Origin: Thermothielavioides terrestris NRRL 8126
Lineage: Eukaryota; Ascomycota; Sordariomycetes; Sordariales; Chaetomiaceae
DNA: 64,000 nt
Assembly: GCF_000226115.1 (NCBI RefSeq)
Contig: NC_016458.1
Span: 7,102,001-7,166,000, forward strand
Reading direction: 5' to 3'
Shown: positions 53,399 through 64,000 of the stretch, piece after piece
Numbering within the stretch: position 1 is the first letter of the stretch
Layout of the letters: every line of letters starts with the position of its first letter
Notes under the pieces: generated by a model
The model's input: only the letters and a program-made list of their open reading frames with translations
What the model was told of the DNA's origin: nothing
Databases searched by the model: none
Position numbers and translations under genes: made by a program

Positions 53399-55495
53399 AG
53401 CCCGATCCACCTTGATTTGTGTGCGGCAGGCGGCGCCGGGCCCGGGGTGGAGCTTCCTGCAGCCTACCGGTTCAACTGGTGCCCCCGTGGCCATCACGTC
53501 GCTCCCGTTTCTCTAAGGTTCTCACAGGATATGCCTCGTTGCGGAAGCCCAGAAACGAGAGCCTGTGTCTGCGTTGGATCGATCGGTGGGTTGTGGGGGC
53601 GCCGTGGCATTGGATGTGCGGGGAAGAGTTCTCCTTAGCTCCGTTCCGGGAGAACTCTGGAACCGCCGCGGTTCGCCCAAAACCGGGAATCGCATCGACC
53701 TCAGGAAAATGGATTTGCCGCCATTCCATCAAAAAGCCCCGAGACCGGTCAGCGACCTGTCGCACTCTGATGATGTCCGCATGTCCGGCCTAGCCATCAG
53801 CCGCCATCCAGCCCCGTGCTGTTTTGTTATCTAATAGCTTCCAGGATGCATGTGATCCATTTGGTCTCAACATGGACTACGGCGGCGGGCGTCCGGAATA
53901 CTGTGTAAGTTCTGTTTCCTGAATCTGAACCCTTTTTTTGTGGCTCTCGGAGCTTGAAAAACGGCCGTGACCCGATCCGGTGCCTCAGCCCCAGAACGTT
54001 GTTCCTGAACTGAGCGCAGAATGCCCCAGAATGTCCTGAGAATAAGCCGCAAAACTTTGTTAACTGTGCTTTGCGTCACAATGCTTTGTCTAAGATGGGA
54101 AGCGTTGTTGGAGCTGGGATTCACCCCCGGCTCAGCCCTCCCATAGACTCGGATTTACTCGAGCCGGGCCTGGGACTTCGGCTCATTGCGCCTTACATAG
54201 TAGAAGGGCAGCCAAAAGGGAGAGCTTTGTCTAGAGAGTAATCGGTGCTGCGTGATGCTCTCGACCACAGTACCTCATGTATTGCTTCACATCACTGGAA
54301 AGGACAAGGGCAGCAGCGTTGGCATTGACTCGACTGTTAATTACTCTAGGGAAACTCACTCCGATTCCTAGGACGGTTCAATGTGCCCATTCGTTTTCGG
54401 CTATTGCAAAGGGATGCATCGTGTTCGCGCCCCGGCGCTCCATGACAGGTGTACGGCAGCAAGTAATCCATAGGTGCCCAACGAGGTTTCCGCAACGGGT
54501 AACTAAAACAGACAGGAAGCGTGGCTCACATGTTGAAGACGTGGGATCAAAGGACCTTAGTGGTACTGTACACTGCCAGAGTCCAACAGTAGCTTGAAGC
54601 CACCTTATTTCATTTTTCGTGACAAACAAAGGCGCCGTCATGGACAATCTGGCCGGCAGGGTGCGCGGCGACATTCAAGAGTAAAAATATCAAGCGCGAC
54701 AAAGCGCGCGTTTAAGCATGAATTGAGACGATGGGAATCATTGGCATCGCGACCACGGCGCTGGCGTCAGACAAAACAGGGTCCTGTGGAAGGCTCGGCC
54801 AGTGGCACGGCAGAGCGGCAATAAGCGAGCCGCCGACGTCAATGACTGCAATCAGCAGCCAATCGTTCCCTGGAGCGCTGGCCCATTTCAGACGAACCGG
54901 ACCCTTGGTCTTGGCGAGTGAACTTGCACCTCCAAGTTTCAAGCCCAGCGCCCTGGTCGAATGACCTCAGGGGTCAAGGGGCCGAACGCAGTCGTGTGCC
55001 CCTGTCGCTTTTAGCGTTGATTGTCGTCGCCTTTGTGACGATGCGCACTACACTAGTGTATGTACAATACGACACTACATACAATATGGAGTGGCCGCCC
55101 TCCCGGTTTCCGCTCGGTTGTGACAGGTGGCCGTGTGGTTCGGTGTGGTCTTGTGGCATCGTCAAAACCTCCAATCCATTTCCCCTCTCGATCGATGTAC
55201 AGTGCACTGCCCATCCTGGCACTCCTTGACGCAACCTGACGCACCTTGACGCATCGCTTGGGTCCCCTCTGTGCTCTCAACGAAGCCTGAACGATCTGAA
55301 CAACCCGACCGACAAGCATCCCCTTCGCCTCGACGCCCTCATTTGCCTCAACACCGCTGCCGACAACCCACAGCATCGTGGGCTTTGCCAATCGCATGGC
55401 CTGACCCTGCCGTAGCCAATTGCACTTGGGCCGGCCGGAGCTGAGGCAATCGTGGGGGAAGCAGCGACATACAACCCACCCAATTGCTGCTCCCG

Positions 55496-58400
55496 ATGAG
55501 CAGCAGCTCAACGCTGTCGGCGCCCGCAGGGGCGTCGACCTCGCTGTCGGCCACCGTATCGGCGTCGGTGACGACCCTCTCGTCAATTGCATCAACGGCA
55601 GCGTCATCGTCTACTTCCACAGCCCCGGCACAGACGACGTCGTCGGCCGCTCCAAATGGCGCCGGTTCCGCCCAGGGGTCGACCGGCATCAGCCTCGTCG
55701 CCTTCGTCACTGCCCTGGCGGCTTCGTTGATCGTCTTTGGCATCCAGATGGGCTTCTTCCTGCTCCTGAGGAACAGGCTGGTGCGGATTTTGTGCGTTAT
55801 TCTCCTCTACCCCCGGCTTTTGGCCTGCCTCTGTGCGTACGCATGGCAATCTTGATCGCTAACATATCCTTCCTTCGCTGCAGCAAGCCCAAGACATATC
55901 TGGTGCCCGAACGAGAGCGGACCGATTCGCCGCCCGCCAACCACCTGGCTCTGGCCTACAAGCTCATGAGCTTCCAAGATCGCGAAATCATCAAGAAATG
56001 CGGCCTGGACGCCTACTTCTTCCTGCGCTACTTGCAGACGCTCCTGATCATATTCATCCCTATCGCCGTCGTTGTGATTCCCATCTTGGTTCCCCTCAAC
56101 TACGTGGGCGGCTTGGGCCACAATGTGGTCGACAATACCACTGATGCCAACGCCACCAGCAACGCTCCCACCGGGTTAGACACCCTGGCGTGGGGCAACG
56201 TCGCTCCCAACCAGCAACGTCGGCGCTGGGCCCACCTTGTTCTCGCCCTTGCCGTCATCCTGTGGGTGTGCGGCGTCTTCTTCGCCGAGCTGAGAGTATA
56301 CGTCAAGATCCGCCAGGACTACCTGACGAGCGCAGAGCACCGCCTGCGGGCGTCGGCAAACACGGTGCTCGTGAGCTCCATCCCGGACAAATGGCTGACC
56401 GAGGAGGCCCTGAGGGGCCTGTTCGACGTGTTTCCCGGCGGCATTAGAAATGTCTGGCTCACCCGGGACTTCACGGCGCTCCTCGACAAGATCCACGAAC
56501 GTGCCAGGGTCCACAAAATGCTGGAGGAGGCCGAGAGCGAGCTGGTTCGCACGGCAAAGAAAAAGCAGTTGAAGCAGGCGAAGAAAGGCGGCCTGTTCCA
56601 TAGGCTGAAGGCCGAGAGCAGGGCCGACAGAGCCGAGCGCGAAAAAGCCGAAGACCAGGAGGCCCAGCGGCGCGCTGAGGGTGCCGGAGGCGTGAGTGCG
56701 AACCCGACGCACGTGCCGCATGGCATACAGGAGGCGATCGCCGAAGCAGACGGCAGCATGGACACCGACTTGACCGATGTCCAGGAGGGAGGAGACGACG
56801 AAGAGAAGCGTCGTGATAAGAAGCGTCCACTGGCCAAAATCGGACAGGGCCTGGGCAAGGGTGTCGGCAAGGGAGTCGCTGCCGTCAGCGGTGCTGGCAT
56901 GGGACTCATTAGCGGCGCGAAAGCTATCCAAAAGGGTATCGATCAGGAGCTTGACCGAACCGCCGGCTTTGACTACGCAGCATTGCGCGACCGAAGGGGG
57001 CCTCACTCGATGGCGGCGGCGAGCAACCCGGATTTGCCCGGACAAGACATGGCCGCGGATGACGAGGGCAGGCCGAAGACATCGTTTGCATCGGAAGCCC
57101 CTTTGACCCAGAAGGAACGGCATGCCCGCACCGCGTCCGATGTCTCGCAAGACTCGGATCTCAAGAAGGAGGCCCTTGACCCCCGCAGCTTTGGTAACAC
57201 AACTCGCCGAGCGACGAACCTGGACGAGATGATCATAACCGACAAGACGCGGTGGTACGAGTTCTGGAAGCCTCCCACCGGAAGCTACGCATCCCCGATC
57301 CCCCAGGGTGCCGACCGAGACGACTATCCATGGAAGAAGGAGAAGAAACCGTTCTGGCAGGCCGTCAAAGACAAGATCCCCTTTTTGAGCAGCGACCATC
57401 CGCCGGTCGAGTACCCAACGGCGTATACCCGCGACTACAAGACCCAGCCGGAGGAAGACGCCGAATGGAAGAAATGGCTCAAACCCGAGGACCGGCCCCG
57501 TCACCGCATCGCCAACTTCCACTGGACACCCTGGTGGCTTCCCGGCCTGCCCTTGATCAACAAGAAGGTGGACACCATCTATTGGTGCCGCGCCGAGCTG
57601 GCCCGTCTGAACGCCGAGATCGAAGAGGACCAGAAGCACCCCGAGCGCTACCCGGTCCTGAACGCGGCGTTTATCCAGTTCAACCATCAGGTGGCGGCTC
57701 ACATGGCCTGCCAATCCACTATTCACCACATCCCGAAGCGCATGGCGCCTCGCATGGTTGAGATCTCGCCCGACGACGTGATCTGGGATAACATGGCCAT
57801 CTCGTGGTGGGCCGAGTGGGTTCGACGCGCGATTGTCCTTAGCCTGGTCTCTGCCATGGTCATTCTGTGGGCGTTCCCCGTTGCCTGGACTGCCACGCTC
57901 TCGCAGATCGACGCCCTGGTTAAGAACTACAGCTGGCTCTCGTTCCTGGTCGAGAATCAGGTCATCAGCAATGCTATCAAGGCGATCGCCGGCGTCCTGC
58001 CCGCTCTGGTCCTGTCCATTATCCTGGCGCTGGTGCCTGTCGTCCTCGAGTTCCTCGCCATGTGGGAGGGATCCAAGACGGGCTCGCTGAAGTCTGAGAA
58101 GGTGCAAATATATTATTTCGCCTTCCTGTTCGTCCAGGTCTTCCTGGTCGTGTCGATCGCATCGGGTACCTTCCAGACCCTAGCCAACGTCTCGTCCAAC
58201 ATCACGTCCACGCCACAGGTCCTCGCTGTGAACCTTCCAAAGGCGGCCAACTACTTCTTCTCCTACATGATCCTCCAAGCGCTTTCTACGAGCTCGGGGA
58301 CGCTGCTGCAAATCGGCACCCTTCTCATCTGGTACGTCTGGTCCAGGATCGTGGACAACACAGCACGGGCGAAGTGGAACCGGAACACCACCCTGCCTAC

Positions 58401-59490
58401 CGTGTCCTGGGGTTCTTTCTTCCCGGTGTACACGAATTTCGCCTGTATCGCCTTGATCTACTCGATCGTCGCGCCGCTCATCTCTCTCTTCGCCATCATC
58501 ACATTCAGTCTGCTCTGGGTTGCCCACCGCTACAACATGCTCTACGTCACCCGGTTCAAGACCGACACCGGCGGCGTGCTGTACCCGCGGGCCATTAACC
58601 AGACATTTACGGGGCTCTACGTCATGGAGCTCTGCCTCATCGGCCTCTTCTTCCTGGCCCAGGACGAGAAGGGCAACAGCGCGTGCTTCCCGCAGGCCGT
58701 CATCATGATCGTCGCCTTCGCGTTGACCGCGCTGTACCAGTACCTCCTGAACGACGCCTTTGGACCCTTGCTCCGCTACCTCCCCATCACGTTCGAAGAC
58801 GAGGCCGTGCTCCGCGACGAAGCCTTCCAGCGCGCCCAGGACCGCCGCTTTGGCCTGGTTGCCGACGATGACGACGACAACGGCGGCAGCCGCGATGACG
58901 AAGCCACCGCCCTGCACAGGTCCGCCACCGCCAGCGGCGCGAACGACGACGAGGAGATCGAGCTCGAGAAACTCGGCGGCGGCGCCCACGCCCACGCCCG
59001 CACGCCGTCCGCCTCCGTCCTCGGCCGGCTGCGGCAGCAGCCCGCGGTCAAGGGCCTCACGCACGCAGGCACGTGGGCGGCGCGGGGCGGCAAGCAGATC
59101 CGGGCGGCGACGCTGGGGCGGGCCGAGGGCGGGCTGCGCTCGGCGGCGCAGTACCGCAAGCAGCGGCGGCAGCGCGATCTCGAGGCGCAGCGGGCCATGG
59201 GCGAGGCGCTCTACGGCGGCTACTGCGATGTGATCGAGGACCTGACGCCGGGCGAGCGCGACGCGCTGGTGCGCAAGGCCTTCCAGCACTCGGCGCTGCG
59301 CGCGCGCCGGCCCGTCGTCTGGATCCCCCGCGACGACCTCGGCGTCAGCGACGACGAGATCCGCCGCACCATGGAGTTCAGCCGCTACATCTCCATCACC
59401 AACGAGGGCACCGCGCTCGACAGCAAGGTCCGCGTGCTCTACGGCAGGAATCCGCCTGATTTTTCCGAGGTCGATCTCATCAATCTGTGA
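55496..59490 (+). CDS. OSCA/TMEM63/CSC1-type cation channel (RSN1/PHM7 family)
   Basis: Exons are 55496-55791 and 55884-59490, giving 1,300 residues. Members of this family are osmo- or mechanosensitive, calcium-permeable cation channels, or TMEM16-like lipid scramblases, in plasma or internal membranes. The N-terminus is a Ser/Thr/Ala-rich stretch, then the first helix (SLVAFVTALAASLIVFGIQMGFFLLL). The intron (92 nt) joins LVRIF to KPKTYLVPERERTDSP, as in homologues. A long cytosolic loop (residues about 240-740) contains ANTVLVSSIPDKWLTEEALR and a Lys-rich coiled stretch. The channel core follows (VIWDNMAISWWAEWVRRAIV, FSYMILQALSTSSGTLLQIG, WGSFFPVYTNFACIALIYS). The tail has the conserved DLTPGERDALVRKAFQHSAL and IPRDDLGVSDDEI. 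Length is above most homologues because of the expanded loop and acidic tail. Confidence 0.95.
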
Positions 59491-60329
59491 AATGGGGGAA
59501 AGGGAAGGGAAGGGGGACGTGTATATAGTTGTTATATATATATGGCATGGCGCAGTTGGGTGGTCATCTAGACGATGATGGCGAGATATGGACCGGCTGG
59601 GGCTGGATTCCTTTTGAGCTGTTGGAACCGGACATTGGGGCGTGTGGGTGTGAGGTCTCGGTCTCGGAGTGCATTGCATAGAGAGTGGAAATACCCGGGG
59701 GCGTTTTTCGGATTTACCTAAATATACATCGGGGCGTGGCATCGCGTGTTGAGTTTGTTCGGGTGGGTGTAGATAGACGTAGACGTGCCAACTCAAGTGC
59801 AGCTGGGGCAGTCAACAGACCGTTACTTGCTACACAGGGTGCGTGATGGTTTTTCTACTACGGAGCTGTCTTTCTCATGAGAGTTCATTGAGGCGGTGTT
59901 TCTGACACCTTCTTTCATCTCTCGCGTGGCATGGTTCGTTCCCAGAGTGATATAATCTGGAGCGTCGAACCAGGCCTTCGTGAAAATCAACCTCAGCAGT
60001 CATGACCAGCAAGCAAGAGATTAAAGGTGCAAGTCGTGGTAGACAGTCAATATACAGTCATATTGGCTCCTTCCCGGTTTGAGGGCGTACCATACGAGAT
60101 ACTATGTAACCCTCATCTCAACAATAATACAAAGCAAGCATGGTAGGATGCTTGCGAGGAGGAAGAGATCGGCAGAACGTCAAAAAGCCGCCTCCTGGCT
60201 CACCGTCGACCAACCTAGATACCCTAATCATAATTTGGGACGCGCACACCCCTGGTCATGCTCATCTGATCCGCCCACTCCCCTCTTCTACTCCCTTCCG
60301 CCCGCTCCATGTGCCCTATCCTACCCATC
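59491..60329. other. Tail-to-tail intergenic region (OSCA-type channel / NTF2-like gene)
   Basis: About 840 bp of 3' flanks with a short TA tract near 59533. No gene is supported. Confidence 0.55.
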
Positions 60330-60921
60330 CTACGTCGTCTTCGCCTTCATTGCCTTCTCCTTCACCGCCCCAGCAGCAGGCCACGGAGCCCTCACCGCCT
60401 GCCACGGAGCCCTCACAAGCGGGCTCAGCAGGACTGCTCCGACCAGGCACATCAGCGTAGCGATCAGCTGCCAGAAGCCAACCACCGCGGCCCCGGGGCG
60501 CAAGGCGACAAACTTGACAAACTCGGTCACCTGGTACAGGTCCTCCTGTTTCTGGATGTAATAGCGCTTGGGCCCTTCACCGCCCTGCTGCTGCTGCTGC
60601 GAAGAAGTAGTAGAAGTGGAGGCAGGGGCCGCCTGACCGGTGGTGACGGCGGCGTAGCTAGGCTTGGTGCCCTCCTGGACGGCCTGGCGCTTCTCCTGGG
60701 CGGCGTCATACGGCGGCGGCGGGGTTATGGTTTCCTCGGAGGAGGGCGCGGGGCCGGGCGCCAGGTGCAGCACCGAGACGAGGCGCACGGGGGCGCGGTG
60801 GAAGGGCACGAACCAGATGGAGAAGATCTGGAAAACCTTCACGTAGGCGATGTTGGTTCTCTCGTCGACGACTGCCGAAGAGAAGGGCGAGGGATAGGTT
60901 AATTCAGGGGTTGTTGACATG

Positions 60922-60952
<31 letters not shown>

Positions 60953-61453
60953 AGGAATGCCCGCGAGATTCGACCAGCACATACCGCATGACTCGATTTT
61001 GAGACTGATCCTGGGGCTCAGAATCTTGTCTGGTGAGGAAAAACAATGCTTCAGTCTACCTGTGCGTGTCTACGCCCCCTGGCTGGCCAGGCACTTACAC
61101 CTAAGAAGGCCCGCAACTGTCAGCACGAAATACATGGTTCCGGCGATGGCCAAGGGGCGTGCGAACTCACCACCTATAGATAGCAGCAATGAGCACCCGC
61201 GAGTCCAGTTCGCCGACCCCGGGTACCCGCAGTTTCTTGAACGAAGGCACGCGGCAGAACGGGTGCTCGAAGGTTGCTCCCGGAGCGAAGTAGCGGTAGA
61301 TAGTGTCGTGCTGCTCCTCCGGGGTCCCCTGGGTGAGGGTGCAGACTATACTCTCGAGTTCTCTCGCTGTAAGAAGTCAGACGCCCGCACCTTGCCAGCT
61401 CTATGCAACTTCAACGTAAAAGTAGGCAGCGCATTCTGACCTGGATTCTCCAT
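60330..61453 (-). CDS. SigF-like NTF2 domain protein with C-terminal membrane segment
   Basis: Exons in transcription order are 61453-61441, 61366-61171, 61100-61099 (2 nt), 61029-60985 and 60871-60330, giving 265 residues. The rebuilt N-terminus is MENPARELESIVCTLTQGTPEEQHDTIYRYFAPGATFEHPFCRVPSF, then RVLIAAIYRWYKILSPRISLKI and CVVDERTNIAYVKVFQIFSIWFVPFHRAPVRLVSVLHL. This matches the fungal family described as SigF-like NTF2 domain proteins. A Gln-rich linker and one C-terminal hydrophobic helix (FWQLIATLMCLVGAVLLSPL) follow, suggesting tail anchoring. Function is unknown. The WYKILSP stretch needs a 2-nt exon (GT) flanked by TTCTTAG and GTAAGT; without it the frame breaks. The long open frame from 60920 or 61046 is unspliced intron plus exon 5. 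The last intron holds a 29-base C run (coding strand). Confidence 0.88.
60924..60952. repeat. Homopolymer of 29 G (C on the coding strand) inside an intron
   Basis: It lies in the last intron of the NTF2-like gene, about 55 nt before its acceptor. The exact length may be affected by sequencing. Confidence 0.9.
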
Positions 61454-62210
61454 GATGGGCCGTCGAAGTTGAGCGATGCAACTGAAGCCGAAACGGTCGA
61501 GGCGGCTAGTGCTGAAGGCAGTTTGACAGCTTTGACAGTTCAACTTGGGCACGAAGATGGCAAGTTGGTTCACACACACGAGGAAATGCGAGCCAACTCG
61601 AGGTAAACACGCTTTATTTGTTGAGATTTGGTCCTTCTCAACCCGTCACCCAGTTCCTCCAGCGCAATTTCTCATCACGAGAGCTCTCCCTCCAGTGTGT
61701 TGCGACTGCCGCCTTCAAGCTACTGGTGATGTCATCGATGCTGCTGCATGCGCCCGTTCCCCGGCAGCCCCACAGCAAACCCGCGCAGGCGCTCCGTTGA
61801 GCCAAGGCTTGGCATGCCGGACCGTTGCAGAGCGGGGCGGGCCACGGCCGGGATCCATCCGAGGAATGTGTTCCGTCTTTACTGCCGTCCGTTGTACATT
61901 ACCGCTCTTTACTATTCTACATGCCCTCTCGGCCCAAATCTCCCGTCCGAGTTCGTTCATCCCAAACACAAACGCTCCCGCCCGGTGGTATCATATCTCT
62001 GAAATCCGACCAACACAGTCCAATGCAGCCCCATAGCGCTCCCAAGCTCGCAAACCAACCTGGAAAACCCCGTCTGTACAGTACTACACATCGCCGTCGT
62101 GTCTGTCTGTGAAATCCCAAACACCGCTGTGCCCCTCCCGATGACCCGACGCAATCCACCCGAAAAACCAAGAAAAAAAGAGATAGTACCAAACCCCGCA
62201 CCCTCGCCCC
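61454..62210. other. Intergenic region upstream of the NTF2-like gene
   Basis: It should hold the NTF2-like promoter and the 3' UTR of the following minus-strand gene. No gene is supported; short unrelated open frames occur on both strands. Confidence 0.5.
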
Positions 62211-62285
62211 TCACCGCCGCTGACTCGTCGACCGCCGCACCTCGACAATCGACCCGTTCCCGCCCGCGAACCGGTCCGGATCCAC

Positions 62286-63092
62286 CTACCTGAACCCGCT
62301 CGACCTTCTCTCCACGCTCCTGACCCGGCTCCGCTGCCTCCGCGGCGGACTATGCTCCTCGATAACCACGACCTCGTCCTCGGTCGCGCCCTCGCTGGAC
62401 GAGACCCGCCTGACCCGCGGCGCCGCCGCCGGCCTGCTCACGCTCCTGCGCCGCTCCTCCACCACGACCCTCTCGACGTCCGGCGAGGCCGGCCGGACCC
62501 GCACCTCCTCGACGATGACCGGCCCGCCGCGCGCGCGGCTGGACCCGACCCGCCGGATCTCGACCATCTCCTCGCGCTGCCGCCTGCGCGAGCGCGCTCT
62601 TGTATCCCGCTCCCGGCGGTGGCGGCGGCTCCGGCGCGTCACCACCGACGAGGTGCCCTCCGTGACGACCGTGACCGACTCGCTGGGGCCGCCGCCGTTG
62701 CCGAGGTTGAGGCACGCGTAGATGAGCCAGAGCAGCAGGACGAAGCCGGCGACGGCGCCGAGCGTGATGCCCACCACCGCGCCCGGGTCCGGACCCGAGT
62801 CGAGGGAGCCATAGAAGGCGGGGATGGTGGAGGTCTGCACGGGCGCCGGCGACTGCGTTGTTGGTTGGGATTGTGGCTGCTGGCGGGGGACGAGGTCGAG
62901 GGTGCGGGAGGGAGCCGCGTCGGGATCGGGAGGCGCGGCGGGGGCGTTGGGGTCGATGTAGGCGTTGGATGATGCTGCGACTGCTTCTGAGGGTGCGGGT
63001 TCATAAGCAGGGTCCGGAGCGGGTACTGGTGCTGGTGCTGGTACTGGTGCCGGTGCTGCCGCGCGCGGCTGTTTTCTTGCCGCGGGTGCCAT
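62286..63092 (-). CDS. Single-pass membrane protein with Arg/Ser/Val-rich cytosolic tail
   Basis: One open exon of 268 residues; I do not recognise a named function. Residues 1-100 are Pro/Ala-rich low complexity (APAPVPAPAPVPAPDP) followed by LVPRQQPQSQ and IPAFYGSLDSGPDPG. One transmembrane helix follows (AVVGITLGAVAGFVLLLWLIYACLN). The C-terminal half is strongly charged, with RRSRRHRRERDTRARSRRR, VIVEEVRVRP and RRQRSRVRSVERRSSGFR. No signal peptide is convincing, so orientation is open. The layout matches a family of fungal hypothetical proteins. The stop TAG at 62288-62286 is followed in the same frame by 25 open codons (VDPDRFAGGNGSIVEVRRS and on, to TGA at 62213-62211), whose composition matches the end of such proteins. 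The true C-terminus may therefore be longer through a small intron, a sequence error or readthrough. Confidence 0.75.
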   Translation of the reverse strand: MAPAARKQPRAAAPAPVPAPAPVPAPDPAYEPAPSEAVAASSNAYIDPNAPAAPPDPDAAPSRTLDLVPRQQPQSQPTTQSPAPVQTSTIPAFYGSLDSGPDPGAVVGITLGAVAGFVLLLWLIYACLNLGNGGGPSESVTVVTEGTSSVVTRRSRRHRRERDTRARSRRRQREEMVEIRRVGSSRARGGPVIVEEVRVRPASPDVERVVVEERRRSVSRPAAAPRVRRVSSSEGATEDEVVVIEEHSPPRRQRSRVRSVERRSSGFR

Positions 63093-63756
63093 CGCGCAAG
63101 GAGCCGCGGCGACTCTCGGGATGAAGAAGTTGCCGATGAGTGGTGTTGGTTGTTTCCCAAACAGCGGTCAGCGCGCGAGATGTAGCATCCTTTTTCGCAA
63201 CCGCCGCCGAGTTGTGAGACCGCGGCGCTGACCAGGCAGCAAGTTTAGGCGGCGGTCGCTTGCAGGTGGGACAGGCGCCTCGCGCCTCTGCGCAAGCCGA
63301 TCGCAACCCCGGTCGGTTGCTGCGGAGCGCCTCGGAAGCGGGGGGCCTAGTTCGTAATCCGTACTTCGTGCGACCTGCTGCAACTCGCCCGCTGCCGAGA
63401 AATCTGGAAGAAAAGGTAGGAAAAAAAGTACTGGCCAACTCTGGACTCTCCTGCCTCGGTTGCTGTCGTGGGCAAATCCCATCAGCGCGCAGCGCACCGG
63501 GCGAGCGCATGGAGGGAGGCTGGGGAGGCGGTCCACTTGAAATGCGACAGTAAACCTGGGCGGAGTCCCGAAAGGCTTGGCACAGGAACGGGAGCGAACC
63601 CCTGCAGATCTCATCCCCCACACATTCAATGTACCCTGGACGCGGGAGGGGACAGACGACGGCAGAACGCGGGCTGCAAATCATCGTGTTCCCATCTCAC
63701 CTTACCTCCTAGATGTTGATGCTCGAGACACATCCTGTCTCCAATCTCAGCATTCA
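63093..63756. other. Intergenic region before the last gene
   Basis: It holds the promoter of the single-pass membrane protein and the 3' UTR of the partial right-edge gene. No gene is supported. Confidence 0.5.
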
Positions 63757-64000
63757 TCATACCATCCGGAGCCCCCGGAAGCCGCCGCCCAGCTTTTTAT
63801 CCTTTTTGTCCTTTTTCTCGGCCTTCTCCTCCCTCTTTTCCCTGCGCTCTGTCCGCGCTGCGTTTTGCACACCTCCTGATACAGAGGGACGTTAGTAGCT
63901 GCCCCGGCAAGTTCTCGCCGGGGAAACCGAGAACGACTCACCTCGGCCAAAGTACCTTTCAGCCTGCGGGTTGCTTTTCCCCGAGCCGGGCCCGTCCTCC
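63757..64000 (-). CDS. C-terminal end of a lysine-rich protein, partial
   Basis: Exons in transcription order are >64000-63942 and 63875-63757; the 5' part lies beyond the window. The visible C-terminus reads EDGPGSGKSNPQAERYFGRG, then GVQNAARTERREKREEKAEK and KDKKDKKLGGGFRGLRMV, about 58 residues, mostly charged and probably helical or disordered. The intron (66 nt) has donor GTGAGT, a CTACTAAC branch site and acceptor ATCAG, and joins the two open exons in phase 1. The ATG-GTA-TGA ending is the only stop in frame. I do not recognise the family. No full-length open frame on either strand covers this stretch, so it is easy to miss. Confidence 0.7.

Larger units (their letters stand above)
53015..55495. 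other. 2.5-kb divergent intergenic region (FAD monooxygenase / OSCA-type channel)
   Basis: It holds two promoters. It contains a TG microsatellite (53131-53147), a CGCACC hexamer repeat (53374-53398) and a 12-bp palindrome TACACTAGTGTA near 55048. No gene model can be supported on either strand. Confidence 0.55.

Noticed and set aside
56176..58107. 643-codon minus-strand frame, and 58180-59796
   Set aside because: Both are antisense to the OSCA-type channel gene; the sequence is a codon-mirror without recognisable domains.
60330..61046. Single-exon model for the NTF2-like gene, starting at 60920 (MSTTPELTYPS) or 61046
   Set aside because: The region before 60871 is intron, including the 29-base homopolymer. 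The conserved NTF2 part is in upstream exons that join in frame at 60871.

Overview
This window is nuclear DNA of a filamentous ascomycete. The genes are GC-rich, with G/C-ending codons. Most have short introns (about 50-180 nt) with GTRNGT-like donors and CTAAC/CTAAT-like branch points. Housekeeping orthologues of the Pezizomycotina type lie on both strands without operon structure. Gene sequence and gene style suggest Sordariales, probably Chaetomiaceae; that placement is an inference from family resemblance, not from a search. Twenty-one protein genes can be modelled. Nineteen are complete, and the two at the window edges are partial (a MATE transporter on the left and a lysine-rich protein on the right).

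Layout. 0-12 kb: the 3' part of a MATE transporter, isopentenyl-diphosphate isomerase (idi1), a GNAT acetyltransferase, replication protein A subunit 2 (minus), a DUF202 membrane protein, and a type II membrane glycosyltransferase (minus). 12.7-20.8 kb: one 8.1-kb intronless gene for the Tao3/Mor2/Furry cell-morphogenesis scaffold (minus). 23.4-25.6 kb: NADPH-cytochrome P450 reductase. 25.6-29.7 kb: a 4.1-kb region without a recognisable gene, upstream of a two-RRM RNA-binding protein. 32-40.6 kb: RIO2 kinase (minus), proteasome base subunit RPN1, SNARE regulator SEC1 (minus). 42-45 kb: a purine-cytosine permease (NCS1) and riboflavin RIB7 (minus). 46.5-48.1 kb: a LaeA-like methyltransferase (minus). 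50.2-53 kb: a small CYSTM protein and an FAD monooxygenase (minus). 55.5-59.5 kb: an OSCA/TMEM63-type channel. 60.3-64 kb (all minus): a SigF-like NTF2 protein, a single-pass membrane protein and the partial gene.

The genes serve general cell functions: isoprenoid/sterol supply (idi1, P450 reductase), DNA replication, ribosome maturation (RIO2), protein turnover (RPN1), secretion and polarity (SEC1, Tao3), and transport. They do not form one pathway. The less ordinary part is 45-50 kb. It holds an AT-richer stretch, a 20-bp minisatellite, and two previously unlabelled non-autonomous DNA transposons with clear terminal inverted repeats and target-site duplications. One of these carries a periodic array of TTATCGATAA palindromes and the other a telomere-like tandem repeat. 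The most unusual gene structure is the SigF-like NTF2 gene at 60.3-61.5 kb, whose reading frame requires a 2-nt micro-exon and whose last intron contains a 29-base homopolymer. I found no self-contained new multi-gene system, CRISPR array, tRNA or rRNA.
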